This document shows positions 12,595-23,873 of a stretch of 64,000 nt of DNA, piece by piece. How positions within the stretch are numbered: position 1 is the first letter of the stretch; the number at the start of each line of letters is the position of its first letter. The position numbers and the translations under genes are program-made. The DNA comes from Brachionus manjavacas (taxonomy: Eukaryota > Rotifera > Eurotatoria > Ploima > Brachionidae): positions 3,395,501 through 3,459,500 of the forward strand of contig JAHQIY010000008.1 in NCBI GenBank assembly GCA_019054805.1, in the 5' to 3' direction. The notes below the pieces were generated by a model, which saw nothing but the letters and a program-made list of their open reading frames with translations, was not told where the DNA came from and made no database searches.

Positions 12595-13112
12595 TATTTA
12601 ATTATTATTATTATTAATTAATCTGTGACGAGTTAAATACTCGCGGAGCCAGGTACATCATGTACCGAGCTATGACAGATAAGTTCGAAATTCGGCACAT
12701 AAAGAATTTTTAAGTCTCAGTTTATCGTATTGATTTTTGAATGAATTGATTGTTCGTGCATCCGTATCACTTGGTAATTCATTCCAAGAAGTTGCAGTTC
12801 GATTGGAAAAAAAATTGTGCCTAGCAGAACAGTTTTTGACTAGTTGTCGATAGAGTTTTTGTCCCGACCTTGTTGATCCTGCAGGGCTAGTTGAGTTAGA
12901 AGTTAGTGTATAACAAATCGGATGATACCATATGATGCGGTTAAAATTATTTTTAAACTTGTAAAGTTGTATCAAGTCACCTCTTTTTCTCCTCTCTTCG
13001 AGAGTTGTTAGTTTTAATATTTCCAAACGCTCTTTAAAACTTTTATTTCTTAATTGTGGAATGCTTTTTGTTGCTCTCCGTTGAACCTTTTCTAATGTTC
13101 CAAAAAACATTT
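12595..13112 (-). mobile_element. LINE 3' end (reverse-transcriptase C-terminus)
   Basis: An open minus-strand frame (12670-13110, 146 residues) matches the region after the RT domain in jockey/CR1-like LINEs: LEKVQRRATK, then LTTLEERRKRGDLIQLYK, then WNELPSDTDARTINSFK. These elements end in this segment plus a short 3' UTR. Here the UTR finishes in an (ATT)n run at about 12599-12622. The copy is 5'-truncated at about 13112. The frame is still open over 146 codons, so the insertion is not very old. A related 3' end is at 49984-50056. Confidence 0.85.
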
Positions 13113-13173
13113 TTAATTTTTAAATTAAACTTAATATATTTTGTAAAATAAATTTTCTTAGCTACTATATTCT

Positions 13174-13386
13174 CTCTTTCGTTTATGCTGCACCACAAAC
13201 TAAGACACGCATTTGGACCATGTACTAAAGAGAATCTCGCCCATACTAAAAAAATTTATGATTAAATGGTCTAATAGTATTATAACAGGTTTAGGGCCGT
13301 ATCAAACTCTGAAATACTTAATTAAATGCGTCATCAATTCATTGATTTTATTTAGTTTTAGTGGTGCAGCATAAACGAAAGACAGA
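13174..13386. repeat. Short MITE with ~27-bp inverted ends
   Basis: The left end, TCTTTCGTTTATGCTGCACC with neighbouring bases, is matched in inverted orientation near 13354-13386 with a few differences. The enclosed 150 bp are non-coding. Length and structure fit a miniature inverted-repeat element. No clear target duplication was seen. Confidence 0.7.
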
Positions 13387-13399
13387 TTTCGATACTAAT

Positions 13400-14078
13400 C
13401 ATGATAGATTTTCTCTGGTTAAATTAATTTTATATGTCTAAATTTTTATTCTAAATACCAAAATGCTAGTATAGTGATAAAAATGCGCACTAATGATAAA
13501 ATTAATAACAAAAGCTAATAAAAATGATCGTTAAAATATTTATTTATTATTTTAAGTTATTCATATTAGTGCCTGATGAACGATGTACAAATAAGAAATA
13601 AAAATAAAGTTAATAAAAAACTAGATAATAGTTGATCCAAATTAATTAAAATAAAAGATCAAAAATTTCTTAATTACAACTTTTCATTTAGTATTGTTAT
13701 GTCTATTTAATCTTTTTTAAAATAATGTATGATAGCTTGGGTTAATCTTTTATTTGATTTCGATTCTTTTTTTTGGGCAAAAATCATTTAAATGAAAAAA
13801 TATCAATTCATTTAATTGTAATGAAAGAAAATAATTAATTTTTATCAAGAGAAGAAATAACCAAATTTCAAAATTAAATCGATAACAAAAAGCTAAAAAG
13901 ATACGAAAAAATAATTTTAAAATAAAAATAAACTCCATTTTACATAAAATTACATTCGTAATATAATAGAAAATATGGCTTATTGAAAACTTGAAAAGAG
14001 TTTTCAAAATTTAAAATTGATATTTTAGAAAATAATTAAAAACTTTAGATATTACTAAATTAACTGAACTGCTTGTTT
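13400..14078. other. AT-rich intergenic DNA
   Basis: No gene or repeat could be supported. The frame at 13750-14007 (minus) is Phe/Ile/Lys-rich and looks like chance. Confidence 0.6.
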
Positions 14079-14080
14079 TA

Positions 14081-14755
14081 AGATGAAAACGGACCCATAC
14101 TTTTTGGCCGGCACTACGGCTCAAAAACGATCCCCAAACTATTTTAGGTAAAATTTTTTAAGCTTTTCAACAGAACCATTAGTTCTATGACTTTTTTTCA
14201 GTCTAGTCAAGCTTTTATACATCAAAAAATCAATTACCGATCCAAATTTTCTTGGTCTAAATAGGCTACGGAATTTTATGTAAAAATAAACTATTTCAAA
14301 TTAAAAAACTTGATTCCGAGGAAAAAAATAATTTATAAAATCGTCTGGACGAGGTATACTTTAAAAATTTTACTTTATTTAGGTAAAAAAATACAAAATA
14401 TAGCAAAATGGAATTCAAAAATCGTAAAAAAATTAAGCTTTGAAAAACAACGATATTTTTAGTTTAAGTACATGGAAAAAGTATAGCAATATTATCTATT
14501 ATCTAATTTTTATGTAAAATAAGCTTTTTTATATTAAAATTGAGAAATTATCAGGTGTGTACTTTTTAAAAAGGAAATCTTAATTTTAATTATTCATCAT
14601 GTTTAAAAGCTTGAGCAGACCGCAGAAAAGTCCTAAAGTTTTGCTAATGATCTGGTTGAAAAGCTTAATAAATTTTACAAAAAATAGTTAGTAAAAAAGT
14701 TGAGGTCGTTATTGAGCTGTAGTGCCGATCAAAAAGTATGGGTCCGTTTTTATCT
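14081..14755. mobile_element. Tc1/mariner-type MITE with long inverted arms
   Basis: The ends are inverted copies starting AGATGAAAACGGACCCATAC on the left and finishing in the complementary sequence on the right. Similarity continues inward for about 100 bp, including the AAGCTTTTCAAC segments. TA flanks both ends (14079-14080 and 14756-14757), the target duplication expected for Tc1/mariner elements. The 675 bp carry no transposase frame, so the element would need one supplied in trans. Confidence 0.85.
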
Positions 14756-14757
14756 TA

Positions 14758-15316
14758 AAAAAAGGGCCAGTGAATTTTTAAATCCAGATTTTTCTACTAA
14801 TTTTTTGTCATCCATTGAAAATAAACATAAAACAAAAATACAATAATTTAAAAATTCTTTTTGCATCACAATTTTACAATAAAATAAAATTATCATCATT
14901 TAATTGATTCTTCTTAGCATCACTAAATATAATATTTTATACTATTTAAAATTGCTCAATTTGATCATGGATGTGTTTAGAAAAAATAAAAAAATAATCA
15001 TTTAAATTATTTTTTTCCTTGCTTTTATTAAAAAAAACGTCAATATTAAAATATTAAAATGTGATATTTTAAGACAAATTTTGAGTGAAAATGAAAAATG
15101 CATGAGCTGCATAGAAAAAGAAAAAAAAATATACCTTGACGAATTCAATTCGTACACGATTTAAAACAGTTTTCTTTATACACTGAACAAACTCCATCCA
15201 CGAAAGAAGAAATTATACGAAAAAAATTTGAAAAACTGCCACGGCTTACATTTACAATCAAAATTAACTTTTAAAAAGAAAATAGAATTTTTAAACAAAA
15301 TATTTTTGCTAATTAT
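14758..15316. other. Upstream region of DDOST
   Basis: AT-rich, with no open frame worth reporting. It presumably contains the DDOST promoter. No canonical element was resolved. Confidence 0.5.
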
Positions 15317-15333
15317 AGATTTTTAATCGAACA

Positions 15334-16823
15334 ATGCGAAAATTGTTTTTCTTCTTGAGTACCCTGGTGCTTATTCAAGCCATTTTTTCCAAAGGAATTG
15401 TTCCCAATGGACAAGGAAAAAGACTGCTTGTTTTACTTGACACTTACTCAATTCGGGAAACTCATTCAACTTTTTTCAAATCACTTCGTGATCGAGGATT
15501 CCAAATAACCTTTAAAACTGCTGATGAGCCCGATCTTGCCTTGACCAAATACAACGAATACATATTCGACCATTTGGCCTTATTCTGTCCAAATGTTGCT
15601 GGTAAAACAAAATTAATTTTCGTTCAATGGAAAAAAAATTTCCTTAATTTTCATTCTAGAATTTGGTGGAAATATGACAACCAAATCAGTGGTTGATTTT
15701 ATCGATGATGGTGGCAATGTTTTAGTCGCTGCCAGTTCCCAGTTAGCTGAGCCAATTAGGGAAATAGCCGGCGAATGTGGCATTGAATTCAGTGATGAGG
15801 GTACCAGTGTCATTGACAGATTTAACTCAGATGTGAACGACGATGGCCAGAACACTTTAATTGTGAGTGATGCTCAAAATCTGATCAACAATAACCTAAT
15901 TGTGGGAAATGCCAAATCAGGTGCTCCATTGCTCTACAGAGGAATTGCGTAAGTATTAAAAAAAATAGACAAAAAATTTTTAATTAAAAATTTCTTTATT
16001 TGATTTTTTTAATTAAAAATTTTTTTTTTTTAATTTAATTAAAAAAAATTAAAGCATGACTGCTGATCCAGAAAATCCGCTTCTAATGGACATATTGACT
16101 GCTTCGTCCTATTCTTACACTTATAATCCTAGCGAAAAAATAACCGAGTATCCTCATTCGGTCGGAAAAGGCACTTTATTGATAAGCGCCTTGCAAGCTA
16201 GAAACAACGCCAGAGTGGTATTTGTTGGCTCTCTGGATTTTTTTTCAAATGATTTTTTCGAATCAGCGGTGCAACGCGCTGCTCTCAATTCTAAGCGCTT
16301 TGAAAAAAGCGGCAACCAAGATTTAGCCGTGAGCTTGTCCCAATGGGTATTCAAAGAAAAAGGTGTTATTAGAGTTGTTGGAATTGATCACCACAAAGTG
16401 GGCGAAAAAAGACCGCCAGTTGCTTACACAATCAAAGAAGATATTGTTTATTCGATCAAAATTGAGGAAATGGTCAACGGAAAATGGGTCCCGTTCCAAG
16501 CTAAAGACGTGCAATTGGAATTTTTCCGCTTAGACCCCTTTGTCAGAACCACACTAACCAACTCAAATGGAAATTTCAATGTCAAATTTAAAATACCTGA
16601 TGTGTACGGTATTTTTAAATTTGTTGTAGATTACAACCGCATTGGCTACACTCATTTGTTCTCCTCGACCCAAGTGTCCGTCAGACCACTGCAACACACT
16701 CAGTATGAAAGATTTATTCCAGCTGCGTTTCCATACTACGCCAGCGCGTTTTCCATGATGGCAGCTGTGTTTTTGTTCACTTTCATTCAATTGTATCATG
16801 TAGATGAAGAAAAGCAAAAGTAA
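15334..16823 (+). CDS. DDOST: Oligosaccharyltransferase 48-kDa subunit
   Basis: Three exons: 15334-15601, 15660-15948 and 16055-16823, with phases consistent across GT-AG introns of 58 and 106 bp, giving 441 residues (human protein 456). This subunit of the ER oligosaccharyltransferase complex supports transfer of the Man/Glc glycan to Asn in nascent proteins. An N-terminal hydrophobic signal peptide covers about residues 1-19. Family landmarks are [16 protein letters not shown], the EFGG start of exon 2, ECGIEF, HTLIV-like [34 protein letters not shown], and near the end [20 protein letters not shown]. One membrane helix (about 413-435) is followed by a short cytosolic Lys-rich tail. An acceptor-like TATAG lies 15 bases before the ATG. 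The otubain gene begins 293 bp downstream on the same strand. Confidence 0.97.
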
Positions 16824-17114
16824 AAAAACAAGATTTTGTCTTCTAGTATAGAACAAATGTGATTTTTTGTTACATTCAAATCGTCAGCTCCTTTAAATTT
16901 TAAGCATATTTCGATTTAATTTATTTCCTTGGCTAAAATAAAATAATAAAAGACTGAGTATCTATTTGTTATGTTTAGTTGATTTTTATTTTAAAAATAA
17001 ATGTTAACTTAAAAAAAAATTACTTTTTTTGAATCAATCTTCAATTGACTCTGAACGGGTTTAACTATTCGTTTAAAGTTATTTTAACCGCGATCTTTAT
17101 TAATTTTTATTTAG
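16824..17114 (+). promoter_or_regulatory. DDOST-otubain spacer with acceptor-like site
   Basis: The spacer holds AATAAA-like signals at about 16937-16950. It ends in a T-rich tract closing with TTTAG at 17110-17114, two bases before the otubain ATG. The short same-strand spacing and this acceptor fit either an independent promoter with a 5' intron or a trans-spliced operon. Confidence 0.45.
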
Positions 17115-17116
17115 AA

Positions 17117-20100
17117 ATGAACGAGCAAACTACACAGGAATTTGATTTTAAAGATGGTATTTTGGGAAAAAAAATTCCGAGAAATTTTTTTATAATTTTT
17201 TTTAAATAAAGAAATGATTGATGAAAAAATCACTGCTCAACAAGAAGCGATTGAAAGCCAGGTTAGACATTTATTGATAGATTTTCGATAAGTGGTGATT
17301 TAAAATTTTTCTAGATTGCTCGCGAACAAAAGTTGATCAGTGATCTGATTAAGTTGGATAGCTTGTTGGATGAATATTCCTTGGAAGACACGGTCTATAG
17401 ATCAAAGATAATTGTAATCGTTTTTATTATTTCAAATAAAGAGCTTCAATTTTTAAATTTTAGGAGTTATCAGCTAGTTTTAGTTTAGTACGCAAAACAA
17501 GAGGAGATGGAAACTGTTTTTTTCGTGCATTTGGATTTAGATATTTTGAAGCAATCATGGGTAAACCCGATGAAATTAAGAGGTAATTTTATTAGTTCCA
17601 AATTTCGTTTTAAATTAAAAATGGTGATAGGACTGGTTTTTAATGGCAATTTTGTCAAGAACAGCTTTTTAAAACATTTTTTAAAACTATAAAAAATCTT
17701 CTCAATGTCATAAAGCTTAATAAGACTTAAATAAGAGCGATAATATTACCAAACCACAAAGTAAATGGAACTAGATATTCTAATAGTAAATTATACCACT
17801 AATTTAATAAAACAACCACAAATTGCATATTCAATCCCAGATTCAGTTTTTTCCCTCTAATCTAGTTATTTTACCAATAATTTTTATCTTAAACCATATT
17901 TTGATTACAACAATCATAAAATTTATAAAAAATAACAAGAGAAGTATAAAAAATATCAATATTATTTTTAATATTTTTTTATTGTGTCACAAATTTTACA
18001 TTTCTTGATATTTTCGAATCTTTTATAATTATAAACTATTTATAATCCTTTAAGACAATAAATTTTTAATCTTATCATCTTTCAAAAATGATTTATTCCT
18101 TATCAAAAGAAAGCATTTTAGAAGGTCCAACTGACCAAAAATTGAAGTCAAATCTCTCTTTAAAAATAGAATGCGAGGCAAAGTGATCACTTACGATCTA
18201 CACAAGTCATTTGAAGACTTAAATGAAATGGTCAAAGAAATCAAGAAAGGAAGAATTAAAAAAAGTTAATGGAACAACCAGTTAAGCTGTAATTAATTAT
18301 AATGATAAAAGATTCGAAAATGTTCAAGAAATGTAAAATTTGTGACACAAATATATCTTATAAATAGACAAATAGTTTTTTTTTAATTTGATATTTTTTA
18401 TACTTCCTTTGTTATTTTTTATAAATTTCATGATTGTTGTAGTCAAAATATGGTTTAAGATAAAAATTATTGGTAAAATAACTAGGTTAGTGGAAAAAAA
18501 CTGAATCTGTGATTGAATATTTAATTTTTGGTTGTTTTATTAAATTAGTGGTAAAATTTACTTTTTTTGTGGTTACAGTTTACTATGGTCCCTTAAATAA
18601 TGCATTTAAAAAAGAATTTTTTGTAATTTTTGCAAAAAATCTATCAAAAAATTTACCTGAGAAATATTTTGTGGTCCTATTGATTGAAAATGAAAAAAAA
18701 TTTAAATTCCAAATATCTTTTTTATCCTTCAAAATCTCTCAAAAATAATATTATTAATTAGAAATTGCACAAAAAAAAAAAAATTTCCCTTAAGGAAACG
18801 ATTCGAATTTCTATTTTAGTTCCTTATTGTAAGGGATTCCTTTTAGGCAGTTTAAATTTGAATGACCGCCCGAGACGAAAAAAAAAACAACTAAAAAACA
18901 GCCAAAAAACGTGATCGTTTTAACGCGTTAAAACAGGAAAAAACTAAATAATATTTAAAATTGACTCGTTTTTTAAATTTTAAATATTTTATTCGGTTTT
19001 GTTCCGTTTTTTTTCCCGTTTTAACACGTTGAAACAATCACGTTTTTTCGCTGTTTTTTAATTGTTTTTTCTCTCGGACGATAATTGTTTTAAAAAAATT
19101 TTAATTTTTGTTAAAACTAAAAAAGCTGCTTCAAATCGTTTATCGAGAAGATAGGACTGGTCCATTTAGTTGAATTTTTTTTGTTGGAATTTTGCAAAAA
19201 TAAAAAAACAGAACAAAACTAAAAAAAATTCGAATCTTTTTTTTCTAAAGATTAAAATTTGGTTCAGTAAATTATAACACCTAATCTAAACCTCGTCGAA
19301 AATTGCTCAAGGATTAGTAATGAATGAAAATTAAATTGCATAGTCTTTCCAGGAACTTTTAGGTGATCACTAAATCGGAACAATTTAAAAAGACGATTTT
19401 TGATATTTAGTAAAAAAGTGATCGAGTTTTTCATTTTTTTTATTAAATTAAATAAAAATTTTACTTCCATCCAAAACTAAAATATTCAGAAATCAAAGAA
19501 ATTTAATGTTTGAGATACCATAATAATTTGTCATTGTTAATATTGTATTTTTAATTTTGAACAGAATTTTGGCGATCTTTTCCGTATGTTTAATAAATGA
19601 TTTATTTAGGGATTTTGTTTCATTATTTTTATATTCACTTCACTAAACCCGAACATTTCCTTAATAAATCTTAAAAAGTTAATTAGTCGATAAGGCTTAA
19701 ATTTTTTTTTATTGAATAGTTGAATAATTGAAAGATGTTTTAATAAAATTTAAGCTGTTTGAATTAAATTGTTGTTGTTAGCTTAAAAAATTATTTTCAA
19801 TAGAGTAAATTTTGACTGGGGTATTTATATCGCGTTATTGTAGGAATTTTCTAAAATATTTAACTCCCAAAGATACTCGATAAAAAAAATTTAGATTAAA
19901 AGATTTGGCAAACAAAATATGCACCGATTTGAATCAGCTCGGCTACAATTCATTTACAGTAGATGATTTCAAAGATGTGGTAAGCCTTTAATTCATAAAA
20001 AATTAAATAATTTTTTTTTTCAAAAAATTATTCAAGTTTATTGAAGAGCTTGAAAAATTAGCAGATAAGTCAGATGTAAAACTTTTGGAAGAGATTTTCA

Positions 20101-20527
20101 ATAATCCCGGTTCTTCAGATTATATTGTCGTTTTCTTAAGGTTTTTTTTGAATAAAAAATTGACAATTTTTAATTTAAAAATTTATAGACTTATAGTTTC
20201 TGCCTATTTACAAAACAATGCAGATTTTTATTTAGCATTTATTGAAACTTATCAATCAATGAAAGAATTTTGCAGTCATGTAAATATCAATTTAGAAATA
20301 TATCTTTTATTTGTTTGATTATGAAGGAAGTCGAGCCAATGTACAAAGAAAGTGACCACATTCACATCATTGCTCTCACCAATGCACTCAATGTATCAGT
20401 TGGAATAATTTATTTGGATAGAACTGATCAAACTGAGGCGACACCACACAATTTTCCCGAAGACAGCAATCCCAATATTTTCATTCTTTATCGACCAGGC
20501 CATTATGATATCATTTATAAAGATTAG
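17117..20527 (+). CDS. OTUB1: Otubain (OTU-family deubiquitinase, OTUB1/2-like)
   Basis: Eight exons: 17117-17156, 17212-17261, 17315-17413, 17464-17582, 19895-19979, 20037-20140, 20189-20279 and 20327-20527, all in phase, giving 262 residues (human OTUB1 has 271). Otubains cleave ubiquitin chains, preferring Lys48 links, and OTUB1 also blocks E2 enzymes. The catalytic triad is visible: RGDGNCFFRAF with D78 and C81 near the start, and RPGHYDIIY with H255 at the end. SDYIVVFLRL, VKEFC-like MKEFCSH and EVEPMYKESDHIHI are strongly conserved family blocks. The N-terminal helix that in OTUB1 contacts ubiquitin and E2 corresponds to residues 14-60. Introns are 36-60 bp except intron 4 (17583-19894), which is 2.3 kb and holds two foldback elements. 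Confidence 0.95.
17750..18600. mobile_element. Long foldback element in otubain intron 4
   Basis: Two imperfect inverted arms of roughly 250-300 bp, about 17750-18045 and 18285-18600, face each other. Matching stretches include ACAAATTTTACATTTCTTGA opposite its complement and the TTTAATAAAACAACCAC region opposite its complement near 18535. The loop of about 240 bp contains a coding-like piece at 18171-18269. No transposase is present. The outer ends drift, so exact termini and target duplications are uncertain. Confidence 0.75.
18171..18269 (+). pseudogene. Exon-like fragment captured in the foldback loop
   Basis: A 32-residue frame beginning MRGKVITYDLHKSFEDLNEM and ending in TAA. It directly follows a tract that finishes CTCTCTTTAAAAATAG, an acceptor-like sequence. 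The residue composition looks coding, unlike the Phe/Lys/Ile chance frames around it. The pattern, a strand followed by a helix of the FEDLNEMVKEIKKGRI type, recalls the C-terminal end of medium-chain dehydrogenases, but this is a weak resemblance. It appears to be the last exon of another gene carried by the element. Confidence 0.45.
18866..19083. mobile_element. Near-perfect 215-bp palindromic element
   Basis: The arms at about 18866-18960 and 18985-19083 are close inverted copies: CCGAGACGAAAAA and AAAAACGTGATCGTTTTAAC on one side, their complements on the other. The centre is also self-complementary. Within the left arm GTTTTAACGCGTTAAAAC (18917-18934) is a perfect palindrome. It is the second foldback unit in otubain intron 4. 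Confidence 0.8.
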
Positions 20528-20565
20528 TCGCACTTCAAACTTGTTTTGATTACATTTTTTTTTTT

Positions 20566-20616
20566 TTACATCGCCTACAAGGCGTTCATTGAATAAATAA
20601 ATAAAAAAAATAAATA
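20566..20616 (+). repeat. Hairpin plus AATA-tail, LINE-like 3' end
   Basis: CGCCTACAAGGCG (20572-20584) forms a 5-bp stem with a 3-base loop and is followed by TTGAATAAATAAATAAA. The same layout, a small GC-rich hairpin and then AATA repeats, occurs next to LINE remnants elsewhere in the window. It lies 40 bp after the otubain stop and may also supply its polyadenylation signal. Confidence 0.45.
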
Positions 20617-22320
20617 TTGTGTCTAAAGATTTTTTTTTAATTTTTGAAAATATTTTGGAAATTATTAGATAAATAATTAAAATTATAAAAAAAAAATTTT
20701 TTACTAATTGAGATTAGGATTAAATTAAAAAAAATTTGAAATCTTATTCAGAAAATTTCCTTCTTTTTGATTATTCATTTGAATTTTTCAAAAAAAATAG
20801 AAATTTTGTGGATTTTTCATCAAATTTCTTGACCATATTTAAAATTGAATGAAATAAAAACTTATCTAAAAGGAGTCTGCTTTAAAATAATTCAATTGAT
20901 CTTTGTAAAATCATATTAAAACGTATCAGTAATTGCGCATTTAATTGTAAAATTTTTTATTTTGTTTTATTAAAAATTAATTTTGGTTGTGTTTAAAAAT
21001 ACATTAAAAACAACTTTAAATATAATTGAAAAATAAAAGCCTACAAATTTTTTATTTTTATTATTTATAACTCAGATTAATTAATTATGACATAAATGCT
21101 AAAAAGATAAAATTAATGAAAAAAATGAAGAAAAAAGTAAATAATGAAAAAAGTAAAATTATTGATTTTTTCCGATTTTCGCCAATTTCTTACATGATAA
21201 GTGGTTTTAATTCAACTTGAACTAAATAACTAGTAAAAACACACCTATGATATTGTCAATTATATGATATTGTAAATTATAAAAAATTATTTTATGATTA
21301 ACTAGCAATAAATCAATTGTGTGAAGTTTGACACGACTTACTTATAATATTTTTTCCTAAAAAAGTAACATTATTCTTTTCTCTGTATTTTTATACACGT
21401 TTTCATATTTTATAAGCAAAAGCATTTCTTTTTCGCAAACTTTAGCATAGATTCTTAAGGAAACATGCTTAGTTGTCATAAATAGCAACAATAGTTATTA
21501 TCATTAGTACAATTATTTTAAAATCTTATATCAACTATTTTATTTACTTGTTTTTTTTCTAAAATTCACTTTTGGAAAAAAAAACAATATTTTTTGTCCA
21601 TGGCCGAATTAAAAAGATAAATGTGATAAAATAACAATTAGTTTCTCTTCTTTATAAGGGTTATTAACTTTTGTTTTATAAGTAAGATATGAAAAATGTT
21701 TTGCATTTTTCATCAAAAAGAATTTTAATTTTTAAATTATTTATTAAATTTTCCAAATAAAAATAAAGATATAATAAATTAAAGATCAAATAAGATTGCT
21801 AGAAAATACTTCTAAAGCTTAGCTAAATTGGAATTAAAACAAATGTTTAAATTTATATAAAGAATGTATGATTAATTTAGCTAAATTTATTTTATTTTTA
21901 ATTTTTGAACTCTACTCAAAAGACCACATGACTATATTTAACCATTTTCCTTTTCAAACCAAATTTCAAAACAATTTTAAAATTCTACTTAAAATCCTTA
22001 TCACTATTTTTATTTCATTTATTTTAAACTTAGGCATTAAAAAATAATTTTTTTAATTAAAAAAAATGAAAATAATTTTTATTTTTGCTTATCAAAGCGT
22101 CAAATTGGATAAAAAATCTGCCATAAAAAAGAGAGAAATTCAAAAAATTTTTTTTAAGGTTTTATTTTTTAATTTAATAAGAACTAATAAATAAAATGTT
22201 TAAAAATTAATGAGAAAAAATGTACAAAGTAAATTTACAAATTATTGTAAAATATCAGTCGATACACAAAAATCAAAATAAAAAAAATTTTAAAATGTCG
22301 GTAAAATTCTAAAATAAACC
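20617..22320. other. AT-rich spacer between convergent genes
   Basis: This lies between the otubain (plus) and homeobox (minus) 3' ends. No gene is seen. The last few hundred bases are presumably the 3' UTR of the homeobox gene. Confidence 0.6.
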
Positions 22321-22333
22321 ATCGATTTGTGAT

Positions 22334-23266
22334 CTAATATTCCTCGTCCTCAATAGACTCATCATTCCATTTGGCACCCAAGCATTCATTGCCATTCTCA
22401 TTGCAACTGAACCGTTCATCTTTGCGAATTTTGGATCTTCGATTTTTGAACCAGACTTGAATTCTGGATTCGGGAATGCCAATTCGAGCAGCCAAATCCT
22501 CTCTCACGTAAATGTCCGGGTATCTTGTGGTCTGGAACAATTTTTCCAACTCGGACAGCTGAAATTTGGAGAATTGAGTGCGCTGTCTTCTTTTGCGCCT
22601 TTGGCTCGCTTCAATGGACATTTGCGATGGAGTGATGACGCATTTTGGCTTCTCTGGCATCTGATAACTGGCGTACTTTAGTTTTGCCGGACCAGAACTG
22701 TTCGGTGTCGAGTTGGCCACTTTTGGCTTGTTGACACAACTCGAGGGCACGGAGGATGGCGTGCCTGATTTCGAGTCGAATGAAATGGACAATGGCAAAG
22801 ACAAATACGAGCCATTGAAGTAGGAATTTTCCGAGTTGTTTGATACCATGTTAAGGAAGCTGCTTTGTTGCGCTTCCAAGCTGGGCTGGTAAAAGTTGTA
22901 GTTGTACTGAGACGGGATGTATCCCATGGAAGTGTAGTTCTGGTACTGGCTGATTGGCGACGTCAAAAAAGGAAACTGAGACGAGCTGAATCGGGACATG
23001 TACTCGTTGGAAGCGTCCGATGCCGAGGAGCATGAGGAGTTGATGGATGGCGTGGAGAGGGGAGGGGTGAGCGAATTTTTGGAACTGCTCGACTGAGCCG
23101 AGGATTCGAGCTTGGGCGAAGAGGTCGAACTAAAATTTTGCTCAGCGCCCTCTTGGGTGTAGTCTTGGTAAAAGGCTGACATGGGCTGATAGCCATAGCT
23201 GTTCGGATGGTACAAAGAATTGACATTGTACACGCCGGTGCTTGTTTGTTCATAGAAAGAGTCCAT
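22334..23266 (-). CDS. K50 paired-like homeobox transcription factor, OTX-like
   Basis: A 310-residue frame. The homeodomain spans residues 225-284 (start RRQRTQF, helix 3 [14 protein letters not shown]). Lysine at homeodomain position 50 (K274) with N51 (N275) defines the K50 class (OTX, Gsc, Pitx, Dmbx), which favours TAATCC sites. [10 protein letters not shown] and [10 protein letters not shown] are most like OTX among these. It departs from OTX at position 54 (Ser instead of Ala) and in the tail. The N-terminal 220 residues are Ser/Tyr/Gln/Pro-rich, fitting a disordered activation region, and the short C-terminus is acidic. No intron interrupts the homeodomain. A TATA-like TATATAAATA lies about 85 bp upstream. 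Codons are GC-richer than the surrounding DNA. Exact orthology is open. Confidence 0.9.
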   Translation of the reverse strand: MDSFYEQTSTGVYNVNSLYHPNSYGYQPMSAFYQDYTQEGAEQNFSSTSSPKLESSAQSSSSKNSLTPPLSTPSINSSCSSASDASNEYMSRFSSSQFPFLTSPISQYQNYTSMGYIPSQYNYNFYQPSLEAQQSSFLNMVSNNSENSYFNGSYLSLPLSISFDSKSGTPSSVPSSCVNKPKVANSTPNSSGPAKLKYASYQMPEKPKCVITPSQMSIEASQRRKRRQRTQFSKFQLSELEKLFQTTRYPDIYVREDLAARIGIPESRIQVWFKNRRSKIRKDERFSCNENGNECLGAKWNDESIEDEEY

Positions 23267-23349
23267 TTTTTTCTTTAATGAATAATATTATGTAATCAAT
23301 TAAATACTCAATTTAGAAAGAATTGGTTATGGCTAGGTTTCCGAAAACT

Positions 23350-23361
23350 GTATTTATATAG
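23350..23361 (-). promoter_or_regulatory. TATA-box-like element of the homeobox gene
   Basis: On the minus strand the sequence CTATATAAATAC lies about 85-95 bp before the homeobox ATG, leaving a 5' UTR of roughly 55-60 bases if transcription starts about 30 bp downstream. In such AT-rich DNA chance occurrence is possible. Confidence 0.45.
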
Positions 23362-23873
23362 TCTTTTAAGGTATTAAGGAAAACAACAGGAAAAATGAAT
23401 CTCAACTAGTTCGGATGGAGATTGGACAAATTGGCCAATAAGAAAGGAAAAAACCATTTTATCACATTTAAAACCATGGACCAAATTTAGTCGATTTTTT
23501 CTTTCTGTCACAGTTGACACTTCAAGTACTCAACTAATTAATGTGTTAACAAACCGGATTATTGACATCGAAATTTACTAGAAATCTCGATTATCAAACA
23601 CAGGTAAAATTTGAATGCAATTGAATTGGCCTTTCAAAGCCATATGGCAGGGGGTATGTTTTGAATGTTTGTCAAATAGAACGGCGCCGTATTTGAGCAG
23701 CCAAATTTGATAGCAAATTTATCTGCTAGATTTGCCCGCGGACTCGATTTGAACAATTTGCTGAGCGCTTGTTTACTAAGGCTTATCTTAATACTGTCAT
23801 TATCCGCTCACAAACAAATAGCACGGAATTTCAAGAGCTTTAATCTGAGATTATGGCAAAAATGTGTACTTAC

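Noticed and set aside
17823-18008. 61-codon frame in otubain intron 4
   Set aside because: It lies within the left arm of the foldback; Ile/Phe/Asn-rich chance frame.
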